Notes: generated by a model from the letters alone, not told the origin. A stretch of 39,502 nt of DNA from an uncultured Porphyromonas sp. (GCA_900539155.1 UQBE01000016.1:1-39502); one strand, 5' to 3'. Positions 16,788 through 23,985 are shown, counted from the first letter of the stretch. A program made the numbers and translations.

Positions 16788-17447
16788 CTAGAGCTTGGAG
16801 CCAAAGGCTAGGTCGCCGGCGTCTCCTAGACCAGGGACGATGTAGGCATGCTCATTGAGCGCGGGATCGATGACGCCCACCCAGAGCGTGACGGGAGCGT
16901 TGTCGTCAAACTGTGACTGGAGGAACTCTATCGCCTGTTGGCTCGCCACGATAGCGACCATATGCGTGTGTCGCGGGACGCCACAGCTCTTGAGAAGTGC
17001 CTGCCAAGAGAGATGCATAGACCCACCAGTGGCTAGCATCGGATCGACGAGGAGTAGCTCTTTGTTCGTTAGGTCGGGCGCAGCAACGTACTCGACATGG
17101 ATGTCAAACTCGTCGCCCTCCTTGACCTTGCGATAGGCCGAGATAAAGGCATTCTCTGCCCTATCGAAGAAGTCTAGGAAGCCGTGATGTAGTGGCAATC
17201 CAGCACGTAGGATGGTCGCCACCACGAGCTGCTCATCCAGCACGGCTGTGGGAGCGGTGCCGAGCGGAGTCTCTACGGAGCGTGTCTGGTAGTTGAGCTG
17301 CTTGCTGATTTCGTAAGCCATAATGTGGCCTATGCGCTCGATGTTGGTTCTGAAGCGCAGAGGGTCTTGCTGTATCTTCTTGTCCCGTATTTCTGAGATG
17401 AAGTGGGTCAGGAGTGACGGTTGGTCAGATAAATTATGTACCTGCAT
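16788..17447 (-). CDS. upp: Uracil phosphoribosyltransferase
   Basis: This 219-residue salvage enzyme makes UMP from uracil and PRPP. The PRPP loop LLVDPMLATGGSM and the C-terminal uracil-binding segment IVPGLGDAGDLAFG are intact, and TILRAGLPL is present. It is the first gene of the upp-U32 unit and is transcribed divergently from porT from closely set promoters. Confidence 0.96.
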   Translation of the reverse strand: MQVHNLSDQPSLLTHFISEIRDKKIQQDPLRFRTNIERIGHIMAYEISKQLNYQTRSVETPLGTAPTAVLDEQLVVATILRAGLPLHHGFLDFFDRAENAFISAYRKVKEGDEFDIHVEYVAAPDLTNKELLLVDPMLATGGSMHLSWQALLKSCGVPRHTHMVAIVASQQAIEFLQSQFDDNAPVTLWVGVIDPALNEHAYIVPGLGDAGDLAFGSKL

Positions 17448-17484
17448 GAGCTGGGCTGATGTATAGTTGGATGCTTAAATTAGG

Positions 17485-17492
17485 CAAATATA
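17485..17492 (-). promoter_or_regulatory. -7 promoter box for upp
   Basis: On the minus strand this reads TATATTTG, a perfect TAnnTTTG match 38 bp before the upp ATG. It lies 3 bp from the divergent porT box. Confidence 0.65.
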
Positions 17493-17495
17493 CAA

Positions 17496-17503
17496 TATCT
17501 TTG
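17496..17503 (+). promoter_or_regulatory. -7 promoter box for porT
   Basis: TATCTTTG fits the consensus. Polymerases bound here and at the upp box would overlap, so the two genes may compete for transcription. Confidence 0.6.
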
Positions 17504-17520
17504 TCGGATAGACGTTTGAT

Positions 17521-18312
17521 TTGCATAGTGTATCTGCACTCATTTTGAAATTTGTGTTGAAGTATTCTCGAGATAGTCGTCAGACCTATAGGCTAGGTCG
17601 TCGCTGCTGGCAAGTGGGGCTCCTGCTCTTGTTGCTGGTGGTGCCGATGGCTCTGCCGATGCAAGCGCAGACGGCACGCCCGATGACACGACCCTATGCC
17701 GATCATAGACGCTTCAACTGGGGCTTTCACGTGGGGGCGCATGTGGAGGATTTGGTAATTGACAATATGGGTCCGACGGAGACGATGCCCGAGCCTCTCT
17801 ATGCAGCGGTGCCGAGCTACAGCCCAGGCTTTAGCGTTGGGGTCATCGCCAACTATAATCCGCACATCGACTGGAGCATTCGTCTACTGCCTACGCTACA
17901 CTTTGGGGAGCAGCGACTGCTCTTCCGCACGAACGACGAGGGGACGCTCGAGACAATGCCGATGCGAACGAGCCAGATTGAGTTGCCTCTTCTAGTCAAG
18001 TATAGTTCTGTACGCTTCAATGATACGCGCCCCTATCTGATTGCTGGAGCTTATGGTCTGCTTCATATGGGACAGAAGAAGGGTGCCCCCCTGCAGTTTG
18101 CTCCGCTCTCGGCTGGCTGGACCTTTGGCGTGGGGTGCGACATCTACCTGCGCTACTTCAAGCTCTCGCCAGAGCTGCGCTTTGACTTTGGCTTTACGGA
18201 CCTCATACGGCACCAACGCCCTGACCTCGACGAGGGGGCTAGTCGTCGCTACACGGACGCACTGCGTCGTGGCACGGGGCGAATGATTATGCTGACTTTC
18301 TGCTTCGAATAG
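17521..18312 (+). CDS. porT: PorT, type IX secretion outer-membrane protein
   Basis: The product resembles PorT, a membrane-embedded barrel needed for T9SS export in P. gingivalis. Seen: FNWGFHVGAHVEDLVI, PSYSPGFSVGVIANYN, LLPTLHFGEQRLLF, IELPLLVKYSS and RPYLIAGAYG, ending in a phenylalanine-rich strand (MLTFCFE). The barrel is preceded by a hydrophobic leader ending in MQAQ. No ATG lies upstream of the signal peptide. TTG 17521 gives the longest frame, while GTG 17554 leaves a more natural leader of about 44 nt; the true start is therefore unsure. Its presence fits the T9SS cargo at 1576. Confidence 0.85.
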   Translation: MHSVSALILKFVLKYSRDSRQTYRLGRRCWQVGLLLLLLVVPMALPMQAQTARPMTRPYADHRRFNWGFHVGAHVEDLVIDNMGPTETMPEPLYAAVPSYSPGFSVGVIANYNPHIDWSIRLLPTLHFGEQRLLFRTNDEGTLETMPMRTSQIELPLLVKYSSVRFNDTRPYLIAGAYGLLHMGQKKGAPLQFAPLSAGWTFGVGCDIYLRYFKLSPELRFDFGFTDLIRHQRPDLDEGASRRYTDALRRGTGRMIMLTFCFE

Positions 18313-18339
18313 ACGTCTGGCTAGGAGAAGACGGGCAGG

Positions 18340-18415
18340 GCTGACGCATTATATATAATGAACTCATCTACTCCTCGCTGGTAGCCCATGACAGAGCTAT
18401 TTATAATGCGTCAGC
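18340..18415. repeat. Hairpin element with covarying ends, copy 1
   Basis: The terminal inverted repeat GCTGACGCATTATA is perfect over 14 bp. The inside holds CTAC ... GTAG as a small second hairpin and TGACAGAGC. Copy 2 lies at 18722-18806 in the same orientation. Confidence 0.75.
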
Positions 18416-18435
18416 ACTAGCTAGGCAAATTCACC

Positions 18436-18682
18436 GCTGACTCGCTACAATAATTCAGCCCTGACTACATATCGATACAGAGCCGTGTCGAGAAAAAGTG
18501 ATTTCCACGTGGATATTTCGAAATATCCACGTGGAAATTTTTTATTTCCCACGTGGGGAAGAAAAAATTCTTCGGAGGAATCAAATGAAACTTCGGAGGA
18601 AATGAATGACGCCCACGTGGAAAATAAAAAATATCCACGTGGAGATTTGAGATTTCTCACGTGGATATTCGAGAAAGGAGGG
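18436..18682 (-). repeat. CCACGTGG dyad element, copy B (inverted)
   Basis: Sites start at 18505, 18527, 18549, 18613, 18635 and 18657 (the last is TCACGTGG), again at 22, 22, 64, 22 and 22 bp. The centre holds CTTCGGAGGAA twice. Similarity to copy C continues past TATCGATAT through a further 35 bp, to GCTGACTCGC at 18436. It faces the opposite way to copies A and C relative to the map, and lies upstream of rpsO. Confidence 0.9.
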
Positions 18683-18683
18683 T

Positions 18684-18720
18684 AATTAGAGATTAGAAAT
18701 TAGAGATTAGAGGTTAGAGG
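18684..18720. repeat. TTAGAGA/TTAGAGG heptamer array
   Basis: Five consecutive heptamers (AATTAGA, GATTAGA, AATTAGA, GATTAGA, GGTTAGA) join element B to hairpin copy 2. Confidence 0.7.
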
Positions 18721-18721
18721 G

Positions 18722-18806
18722 CAGGGGTGACACATTATATATATGTAGTAACCTCATCTACTCCTCGTGTAGCCCCTGACAGAGCAATTATAATGCGTCA
18801 CCCCTG
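18722..18806. repeat. Hairpin element with covarying ends, copy 2
   Basis: The 18-bp terminal inverted repeat CAGGGGTGACACATTATA matches its partner at 17 of 18 positions. The pair GGTGAC/GTCACC replaces GCTGAC/GTCAGC of copy 1, so paired bases changed together. The inner CTAC ... GTAG pairing is kept with a shorter loop. Confidence 0.75.
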
Positions 18807-18824
18807 AGAAGACGGGCGGGAGCT

Positions 18825-18855
18825 TTTGTAGAGTGTAAATTTCTTTGTACCTTTG
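18825..18855 (+). promoter_or_regulatory. Bacteroidota promoter for rpsO
   Basis: TTTG at 18825-18828 and TACCTTTG at 18848-18855 are separated by 19 bp. This is the -33/-7 arrangement of the phylum and the best promoter in the window. It predicts a leader of about 95 nt before rpsO. Confidence 0.75.
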
Positions 18856-18861
18856 CGCCTA

Positions 18862-18956
18862 GAAATGCATCGTCGTACTCATTGTCGCCCCGCAGAGGTG
18901 GGGCATTGGGTGGCGAGGATGTTATGAATGTCTCACAAATAACCTCATAAAAACAG
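18862..18956 (+). promoter_or_regulatory. Structured rpsO leader, possible S15 autoregulatory site
   Basis: TCGCC at 18885 can pair with GGCGA at 18912, closing an inner GCCCC/GGGGC hairpin (18887-18904). A second stem pairs GAG at 18915 and GTTAT at 18921 with ATAAC and CTC at 18939-18946, ending 10 nt before the ATG. S15 is known to repress its own mRNA through unrelated leader folds in several phyla. A role here is inference. Confidence 0.4.
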
Positions 18957-19238
18957 ATGTACCTAGACAGTACCAAGAAGCAGGAGATCTTCGCTCAGTA
19001 CGGAGCCTCCGCACAAGACACCGGAAGTGTCGAGAGCCAGGTGGCTCTCTTTACCTATCGTATCCAGCACCTGACGGAGCACCTGAAGGAAAACAAGAAG
19101 GACTTCTCTACTTCTCGTAGCCTTAAGATGCTCGTAGGTAAGCGTCGTCGTCTGCTAGACTACCTCGCTAAGAAGGACATCGAGCGCTACCGTAAGCTCA
19201 TCGCCGACCTGGGTATCCGCCACACGACTAAGTTTTAA
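18957..19238 (+). CDS. rpsO: 30S ribosomal protein S15 (uS15)
   Basis: The 93-residue product is a typical S15, which binds the central domain of 16S rRNA early in small-subunit assembly. Seen: STKKQEIFAQYG, then DTGSVESQVALFTYRI, KKDFSTSRSLKMLVGKRRR and LLDYL. All are conserved family segments and the length is normal. It has its own promoter and seems monocistronic. Confidence 0.97.
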   Translation: MYLDSTKKQEIFAQYGASAQDTGSVESQVALFTYRIQHLTEHLKENKKDFSTSRSLKMLVGKRRRLLDYLAKKDIERYRKLIADLGIRHTTKF

Positions 19239-19345
19239 GTCGGTGGGGTAACGCCCCCTCGGTGACTAGGCTACTGACGGAGTGACTCTAGATAGCGATC
19301 TGGAGCGGAGTCAGAGCCACGACTGACTAGCAAAATGGCATCGAC

Positions 19346-19377
19346 TTTTTCGCAAGAGAAAATTAATTTGCGAAAAA
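19346..19377. other. Perfect 10-bp hairpin between rpsO and tRNA-Gly
   Basis: TTTTTCGCAA (19346-19355) pairs exactly with TTGCGAAAAA (19368-19377) across a 12-nt loop. It may end rpsO transcription, although the A/T tract follows rather than a clean T run. Otherwise the 19239-19544 gap holds only the tRNA promoter and leader. Confidence 0.45.
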
Positions 19378-19412
19378 TCTTCCCAAGCTATTGCAGATTC
19401 AAAAAGTTTTCG

Positions 19413-19420
19413 TACCTTTG
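19413..19420 (+). promoter_or_regulatory. -7 promoter box for tRNA-Gly
   Basis: TACCTTTG fits the consensus, with TTG about 19 bp upstream (19391). The predicted primary transcript carries about 115 nt of leader before the mature tRNA. Confidence 0.6.
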
Positions 19421-19544
19421 TACTCACAAATCGGCAGGGCGCCTTTCCGTCGCCTTCCTATGATAAGGTAGATGGACTAGTCTCATAGCTCCAAAGTCTT
19501 CGGTAGACCAGCTATAGAGAGTGTCAGAGGAAGCCTCCCGATAT

Positions 19545-19617
19545 GCGGAAGTAGCTCAGTTGGTAGAGCACAACCTTGCCAAGGTTGGGGTCGCGGGTTC
19601 GAGTCCCGTCTTCCGCT
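19545..19617 (+). tRNA. tRNA-Gly (anticodon GCC)
   Basis: The 73-nt cloverleaf has acceptor GCGGAAG paired with CTTCCGC, D-loop AGCTCAGTTGGTAGAGC, anticodon stem CAACC/GGTTG around loop TTGCCAA, and T-arm GCGGGTTCGAGTCCCGT. The anticodon is GCC. No CCA is encoded, so it must be added after transcription. The tRNA is a substrate of the GlyRS encoded at 5214. Confidence 0.97.
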
Positions 19618-19664
19618 CTCTGTTATTTTATCTTGTACAGAGATATTGGTTTAGAGTAAGAGCA

Positions 19665-19703
19665 AGATAGGCATAGGAATCATTCCTATGCCTATCTTTT
19701 TTT
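19665..19703 (+). terminator. Strong terminator after tRNA-Gly
   Basis: AGATAGGCATAGGAAT pairs perfectly with its complement at 19682-19697, followed directly by a run of seven T. It is the clearest intrinsic terminator in the window. Confidence 0.9.
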
Positions 19704-19791
19704 GTTTATACTTTAGATGGTTGGGGAGACAAGCTTAGCTGGATGGGGAACTAAGCTTAGGGGAAATGGACTTGTCTGTCGGGCTGACTGG

Positions 19792-20907
19792 CTACGCGCG
19801 CTTACGATAGGTTAGGATGGCGGCTCCTGCGTTGACCACGGCAAAAACGGAGAGTGCCGTCAGCTCGCGCCACAGCTCGGTGAAGGCTACTGGCTTGAGG
19901 TAGTAAGTGCGCATCAAAATGCTGTAATGCGTGAAAGGATGCGACACGGCTAGGGCACGTGCCCACGACGGCATTCCCTCGATCGGTGTGAAGAGCCCAC
20001 CGAGGAGGATGAAAAACATCAAGACGAAGAAGAAGGAGAACATCGCTTGCTGCTGCGTATGCGCAAAGTTGGTGATGAGCAGTCCTAGTCCGCTCATAGC
20101 AAGGACGTAGAGCATGGTGCCGACGATCATCATCCCGACATTGCCTTGGGGCCATAAGCCGTACAGCAGTCCGACGATAGGATGCGCCAGGAAGACCATG
20201 AATATCGATATGACGATATAGGGGAGTGCCTTGGAGAGCATGAAGACGAGCGGGTGGATCGGCGTGACATTCATCTGCTCGATGGTGCCGACCTCCTTCT
20301 CCTGCACCATATTGAGTGCTGGGAGGATGAATGCGGTCATAGTAATGAGCATGGCGACAAGGCCAGGGATGATATAGTTCTTGTAATTCACCTGAGGATT
20401 GTAGCGATTGACCTCGACGATGCGGAGCGGTATGGTGGCTAGCTCCTCTATTCCGGTGGACTCGTTGAGCTGAGCGACAAACTGCTGTACGATCTGCTGC
20501 GTGTAGCCCCCGGCAACGGCACCTTTTGTAGCGTTAAAGGCGTTGATTCGTGCTTCGATCTGAGCCTTCTGATAACGCATGAGCTGCTCCTCAAAGCGTG
20601 GCGGGATCGTTATGATGAGATCGGCCTCGCCATCCTCTATGAGCTTCATACCTTCCTGAAGGGTGGGGGGGAGCTGGCCCTGCCAAGCGTTGACAAAGTA
20701 GCCTGAGCTAAAGAACTGCTGCTGTAGTCTCTGTGAGAGCGACGTATGATCGTGATCGATGACGACAGTCTGCAGATTCTTGATATCCGTAGTCGTAGCA
20801 AAGGGGAGGAGTAAGAGGACGACGATAGGATACATGACGACCATACCGAGGAGTAACCCGTTGCGAAGGAGGTTGTATATCTCTTTGCGTATGAGAGCTA
20901 GTAGCAT
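19792..20907 (-). CDS. ABC-2 type transporter permease
   Basis: The 371-residue protein has one N-terminal membrane segment (NGLLLGMVVMYPIVVLLLLP), a large extracytoplasmic domain of about 140 residues and five or six C-terminal segments. VQEKEVGTIEQMNVTP, between two of them, is the typical ABC2_membrane_3 motif of the YhhJ/YbhR/YbhS class. Such permeases pair with an ATPase and an HlyD-like adaptor to export drugs or lipids. It follows its paralogue by 17 bp. No ATPase or adaptor gene is adjacent. Confidence 0.9.
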   Translation of the reverse strand: MLLALIRKEIYNLLRNGLLLGMVVMYPIVVLLLLPFATTTDIKNLQTVVIDHDHTSLSQRLQQQFFSSGYFVNAWQGQLPPTLQEGMKLIEDGEADLIITIPPRFEEQLMRYQKAQIEARINAFNATKGAVAGGYTQQIVQQFVAQLNESTGIEELATIPLRIVEVNRYNPQVNYKNYIIPGLVAMLITMTAFILPALNMVQEKEVGTIEQMNVTPIHPLVFMLSKALPYIVISIFMVFLAHPIVGLLYGLWPQGNVGMMIVGTMLYVLAMSGLGLLITNFAHTQQQAMFSFFFVLMFFILLGGLFTPIEGMPSWARALAVSHPFTHYSILMRTYYLKPVAFTELWRELTALSVFAVVNAGAAILTYRKRA

Positions 20908-20924
20908 AGGATATTAGGGAGGGT

Positions 20925-22061
20925 TTACTCTAGTTTCTTCTTAAAGTTGAGCAGTGCTAGGATGACCAGTACGACGCTCATGCCTGTCATGATGAGCGAC
21001 TCCCATAGAATCGAGGACCAGCCGAGACCCTGTATCATCAACTTCTTGACCGCTATGGAGTACCATGTGGCGGGGATCGCACGGGCGAAGTATTGTAGCA
21101 CTATCGGCATACTCTCGATCGGGAAGAACATGCCCGAGAGCATCGCTACGGGAAGTAGTAGTCCGGCACCACTGATGAGCATGGCGGCGGTCTGATTGTC
21201 CGTTATGGTGCTGATGAGCATGCCGAGGAGGAGCGACACGAGGATGAAGAGGAGCGACACGAAGAAGATAGCACTCACCGACCCTAGTAGTGGCACTCCT
21301 AGCACGAAGCGTGACAAGAGTAAGATGGTGACCACGTTAAAGATGCTCAGCGTGAAGTAGGGGACTGTCTTAGAGAGCAGTATGGTGATCGGATTGACGG
21401 GCGAGGTGAGTAGGACCTCCATAGAGCCAAACTCCTTCTCCCGAACGATCGAGACAGAGGTCATCAGGGCGCAGATGATCATCAGGACCAAGCTCATGAC
21501 GCCTGGCACGAAGTAGTAGGGAGCCCGCATCTCAGGGTTGTAGAGTAGCGTCGTGAAGGTCTCTATCTGATAGGGCCTTCGCTCTGCCATACGCATCGCC
21601 ATGAGTGCGCCAAACTGCTCTAGGTACTCCTGCACGGTCGTATAGATAAGCCCCTGTATCTGTGCGCTGATGAGCGCTGAGGTATTAGGATCGCTTGCAT
21701 CAAGACGGAGCTGCACGGTAGGCTCAGTGCCTGCGAGCAGCTCTTTGTCTATATTGCTTGGCAGGACGATGATGACGTGCGCTGCGGCTGTGCGTAGTGC
21801 CTCGTCCATATCTTTGTGCGGTGTAATCAAGCTGACGGAGCCTACTGCGTCGCTCTGGTCAAGGTGAGTGAAGAGTCTCTCGACAAAAGGGGTGCGCGTC
21901 GGTGTCGCCACGACCACATCGATCTGCTTCACCTCGGAGGTGAGCGCAAAGCCGAAGGCTAGCACCAAGACGATGGGCATACCTATCAAGAGCATCAGCG
22001 TAAGCGGATCCCTGAAGATGTGGATGAACTCCTTGCGGACGAACTTGAAGAAGACGCGCAT
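20925..22061 (-). CDS. ABC-2 type transporter permease (paralogue)
   Basis: This 378-residue protein has the same architecture: a membrane segment near residues 20-40, an extracytoplasmic domain, and VREKEFGSMEVLLTSPV before the C-terminal membrane segments. The two permeases probably form a heterodimer. The upstream gap to the DJ-1 gene is 76 bp and filled by a heptamer array and a hairpin, so the unit may have lost or been separated from its ATPase and HlyD genes. Confidence 0.9.
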   Translation of the reverse strand: MRVFFKFVRKEFIHIFRDPLTLMLLIGMPIVLVLAFGFALTSEVKQIDVVVATPTRTPFVERLFTHLDQSDAVGSVSLITPHKDMDEALRTAAAHVIIVLPSNIDKELLAGTEPTVQLRLDASDPNTSALISAQIQGLIYTTVQEYLEQFGALMAMRMAERRPYQIETFTTLLYNPEMRAPYYFVPGVMSLVLMIICALMTSVSIVREKEFGSMEVLLTSPVNPITILLSKTVPYFTLSIFNVVTILLLSRFVLGVPLLGSVSAIFFVSLLFILVSLLLGMLISTITDNQTAAMLISGAGLLLPVAMLSGMFFPIESMPIVLQYFARAIPATWYSIAVKKLMIQGLGWSSILWESLIMTGMSVVLVILALLNFKKKLE

Positions 22062-22133
22062 GCTGGCTGTTGGCTGTTGGCGATTGGCTGTTGGCTAGTG
22101 CTCCTAGTGACACTAGAGCCACTAGGAGACTAG
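22062..22133. repeat. GTTGGCT heptamers and an intergenic hairpin
   Basis: Bases 22062-22098 read GCTGGCT, GTTGGCT, GTTGGCG, ATTGGCT, GTTGGCT. Next comes CTCCTAGTG (22101-22109), paired with CACTAGGAG (22120-22128). The hairpin lacks a T run on the minus strand, so it may stabilise mRNA ends rather than terminate. Confidence 0.65.
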
Positions 22134-22137
22134 ATAA

Positions 22138-22695
22138 CTATAGTTTGTAGAGGAAGCCTGCGGCAACCTGCTCAGCAACCTTACGACCTGCTACCTCCTC
22201 GAGTAGTCTGAAGGCAAAGGGCAGTGCCAGCGCCGGACCACGTCCCGTGACGATATGTCCGCACACCTCTACATTGGCACCTGTCAAGACGAAGCCTGGT
22301 ACCTGCTCCTCAATGCCTGGATAGCAGGTCGCACGCATCTTACCATCACCGATACCAGCTGCGCCCAGTACTCGTGGAGAGGCACAGATAGCAGCGATCG
22401 TACCGCCCGCCTCGTGCTGAAGACGTATCAGCTCGAGGAGCGGCTCACACTCGTTGAGCTTGGTCATCCCGCCAGGTAGGGCGATAGCCTTGGGGAGCGT
22501 GCCGCTCTGTAGCTCCTCGAGGAGCATATCTGCTTGGATAGTCACATCATGCGAGCCTCTTACAGCGAGAGAGCCTGTGATAGATACTGTGGTAACGGGT
22601 TGATTGCCACGTCTGAGTACGTCAACGATGGCGAGTGCCTCGACCTCTTCGAAGCCCTCGGCGAGGAAGACTAGTATGTTGTTCATATTACTCAT
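22138..22695 (-). CDS. DJ-1/PfpI family protein
   Basis: This 185-residue protein has EGFEEVEA at the N-terminus, the acidic partner residue, and AICASPRVL with the reactive cysteine in the nucleophile elbow. ALPGGM is also present. The family includes ThiJ/YajL-like glyoxalase, chaperone and oxidation-sensing proteins; I cannot choose among them. It follows tonB by 59 bp in the same direction and may be the last gene of the pdxJ unit. An ATG three codons in (22686) is an alternative start. Confidence 0.9.
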   Translation of the reverse strand: MSNMNNILVFLAEGFEEVEALAIVDVLRRGNQPVTTVSITGSLAVRGSHDVTIQADMLLEELQSGTLPKAIALPGGMTKLNECEPLLELIRLQHEAGGTIAAICASPRVLGAAGIGDGKMRATCYPGIEEQVPGFVLTGANVEVCGHIVTGRGPALALPFAFRLLEEVAGRKVAEQVAAGFLYKL

Positions 22696-22754
22696 GCTAT
22701 TTGTTGTGAAGTTGTTAGATAATTAAGAGTCTCTTGTCAAGGTTGCTCAGCAAG

Positions 22755-23543
22755 CTAGCCCTTGACATCAAAGTGATAGGTGATTGTGCCCTTTTGGTTA
22801 GGCACACCACCCAAAGCATTAAAGCGTGTCTTGCGAGCTGCCTTGACAGCCGCCTCTCGGAGTGCACTGTCTACCACGTTGGTACCACGCAGGCGCACCT
22901 TAGCGTCAATCACCTGCCCAGCAGCATTCACCGTGATCTCGACGACGACCGTACCACGTATGTCGGGGACGCGTGTCGGCATGACAGGTCGTCCGCCATT
23001 GCCCACAATCGAGCGCCCGTCGAGCGACCATCCAGCGGAGGAACCAGCCCCCCCCTTGTCAGCGACACCACTACCTGCGTCGCTCTTGCCCGTACCAGAC
23101 TCAGAGCCTGTCGGCTTCTTACGATCGAAGAGTCCAGCCACCTTGTTATCCACATCACGTTCAGAGGGACCAGTAGGCTTCTGCACGGCTTGGGGCTTCT
23201 CTTTTGTTGACGTAGCTCGTGCAGGCGTAGGCGTAGGACGTGGGGTAGGGGTAGCCTCAGGAGCCTTAGGTGCTGGTTGCTGAGGAGGTGCAGGCTGTGC
23301 GCTCTCAGAGGCAGCAGAGGCAGGACGAGCAGAGGTAGATGCGGCAGCCACCAAGTCTCCTTGATGCTCAATCTTGTCGCCAAAGTCTGGGTCTACACCT
23401 ACGGAGATCCATATCTCCTTATCTCTCGTGTGCTTTTGCTCAGAGGCATCCATACTGAGCCAAAAGAGCAAGCCCACGACGAGTAGATGTAGCAGTAAGG
23501 CTACACCTCCAGCGATCCATCTATCCGAGCGAACCTTAGACAT
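22755..23543 (-). CDS. tonB: Energy transducer TonB
   Basis: The 262-residue protein has a membrane anchor at residues about 10-30 (GGVALLLHLLVVGLLFWLS). A Pro/Ala-rich periplasmic spacer follows (about 65-125, with PTPRPTPTPA) and then a C-terminal TonB domain from about 195 (TVVVEITVNAAGQVIDAKV, then AARKTRFNAL). TonB passes proton-motive energy to outer-membrane receptors such as the one at 29882. It overlaps exbD by 8 bp, which indicates coupled translation. Confidence 0.93.
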   Translation of the reverse strand: MSKVRSDRWIAGGVALLLHLLVVGLLFWLSMDASEQKHTRDKEIWISVGVDPDFGDKIEHQGDLVAAASTSARPASAASESAQPAPPQQPAPKAPEATPTPRPTPTPARATSTKEKPQAVQKPTGPSERDVDNKVAGLFDRKKPTGSESGTGKSDAGSGVADKGGAGSSAGWSLDGRSIVGNGGRPVMPTRVPDIRGTVVVEITVNAAGQVIDAKVRLRGTNVVDSALREAAVKAARKTRFNALGGVPNQKGTITYHFDVKG

Positions 23544-23985
23544 CTCTCTCTGTCTCGTTATCTTGTAAAGCTTCTGTCGCCAAGATCATACGTAGTCCAG
23601 CGGTAGCCGAGGCGTTGAGTACCTTGACGATCTCACCATACGACACCGATTTGTCGGCGTAGAGGACTACGTAAGGATCCTCCTCCTCGTCGTGTGCAGC
23701 TCCTATCTCGTAGAGTCTAGCCTCTAGCTCCTCGACAGGTAGCATCGTCACTTCAGGTGCGCTCTCTGTGGATATGTAGTAGTAGCCCTCGGCATCGATG
23801 GTGATGCGTGCCACCGGCTCTTGCGTTGTGGCGGTCGACTGCGAGGAGGGTAGATTGACCTTGATCGCATTCGGTACCACCAGCGTGCTGACCACCATAA
23901 AGAAGATCAGTAGCAGGAAGATGACATCGGTCATCGATGCCATGCTAAATACAGATATATGCTTACTGCGTCTCTTGATACTCAT
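23536..23985 (-). CDS. exbD: Biopolymer transport protein ExbD
   Basis: This 149-residue protein has one N-terminal membrane segment (MTDVIFLLLIFFMVVSTLV). It contains the conserved Asp in SMTDVIF that carries protons with ExbB. A periplasmic domain with VVLYADKSVSYGEIVKVLN follows. It is the only exbD here, whereas many Bacteroidota have two in a row. Confidence 0.93.
   Translation of the reverse strand: MSIKRRSKHISVFSMASMTDVIFLLLIFFMVVSTLVVPNAIKVNLPSSQSTATTQEPVARITIDAEGYYYISTESAPEVTMLPVEELEARLYEIGAAHDEEEDPYVVLYADKSVSYGEIVKVLNASATAGLRMILATEALQDNETERDV

Larger units (their letters stand above)
18325..18820. repeat. Repeat island bounded by a 15-bp direct repeat
   Basis: GAGAAGACGGGCAGG at 18325-18339 and GAGAAGACGGGCGGG at 18806-18820 differ at one base. 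They enclose, in order, hairpin copy 1, CCACGTGG element B, a TTAGAGG heptamer array and hairpin copy 2. The pair could be an old target-site duplication of one composite insertion between porT and rpsO. Confidence 0.55.

Noticed and set aside
19421..19544. Small RNA gene between the promoter and tRNA-Gly
   Set aside because: No SRP, RNase P, tmRNA or 6S signature is visible; it is most simply the tRNA precursor leader.
22734..23283. Plus-strand ORFs of 158 and 167 residues opposite tonB
   Set aside because: TonB is clear on the minus strand with its domains in order; the antisense frames follow from GC-rich codons.
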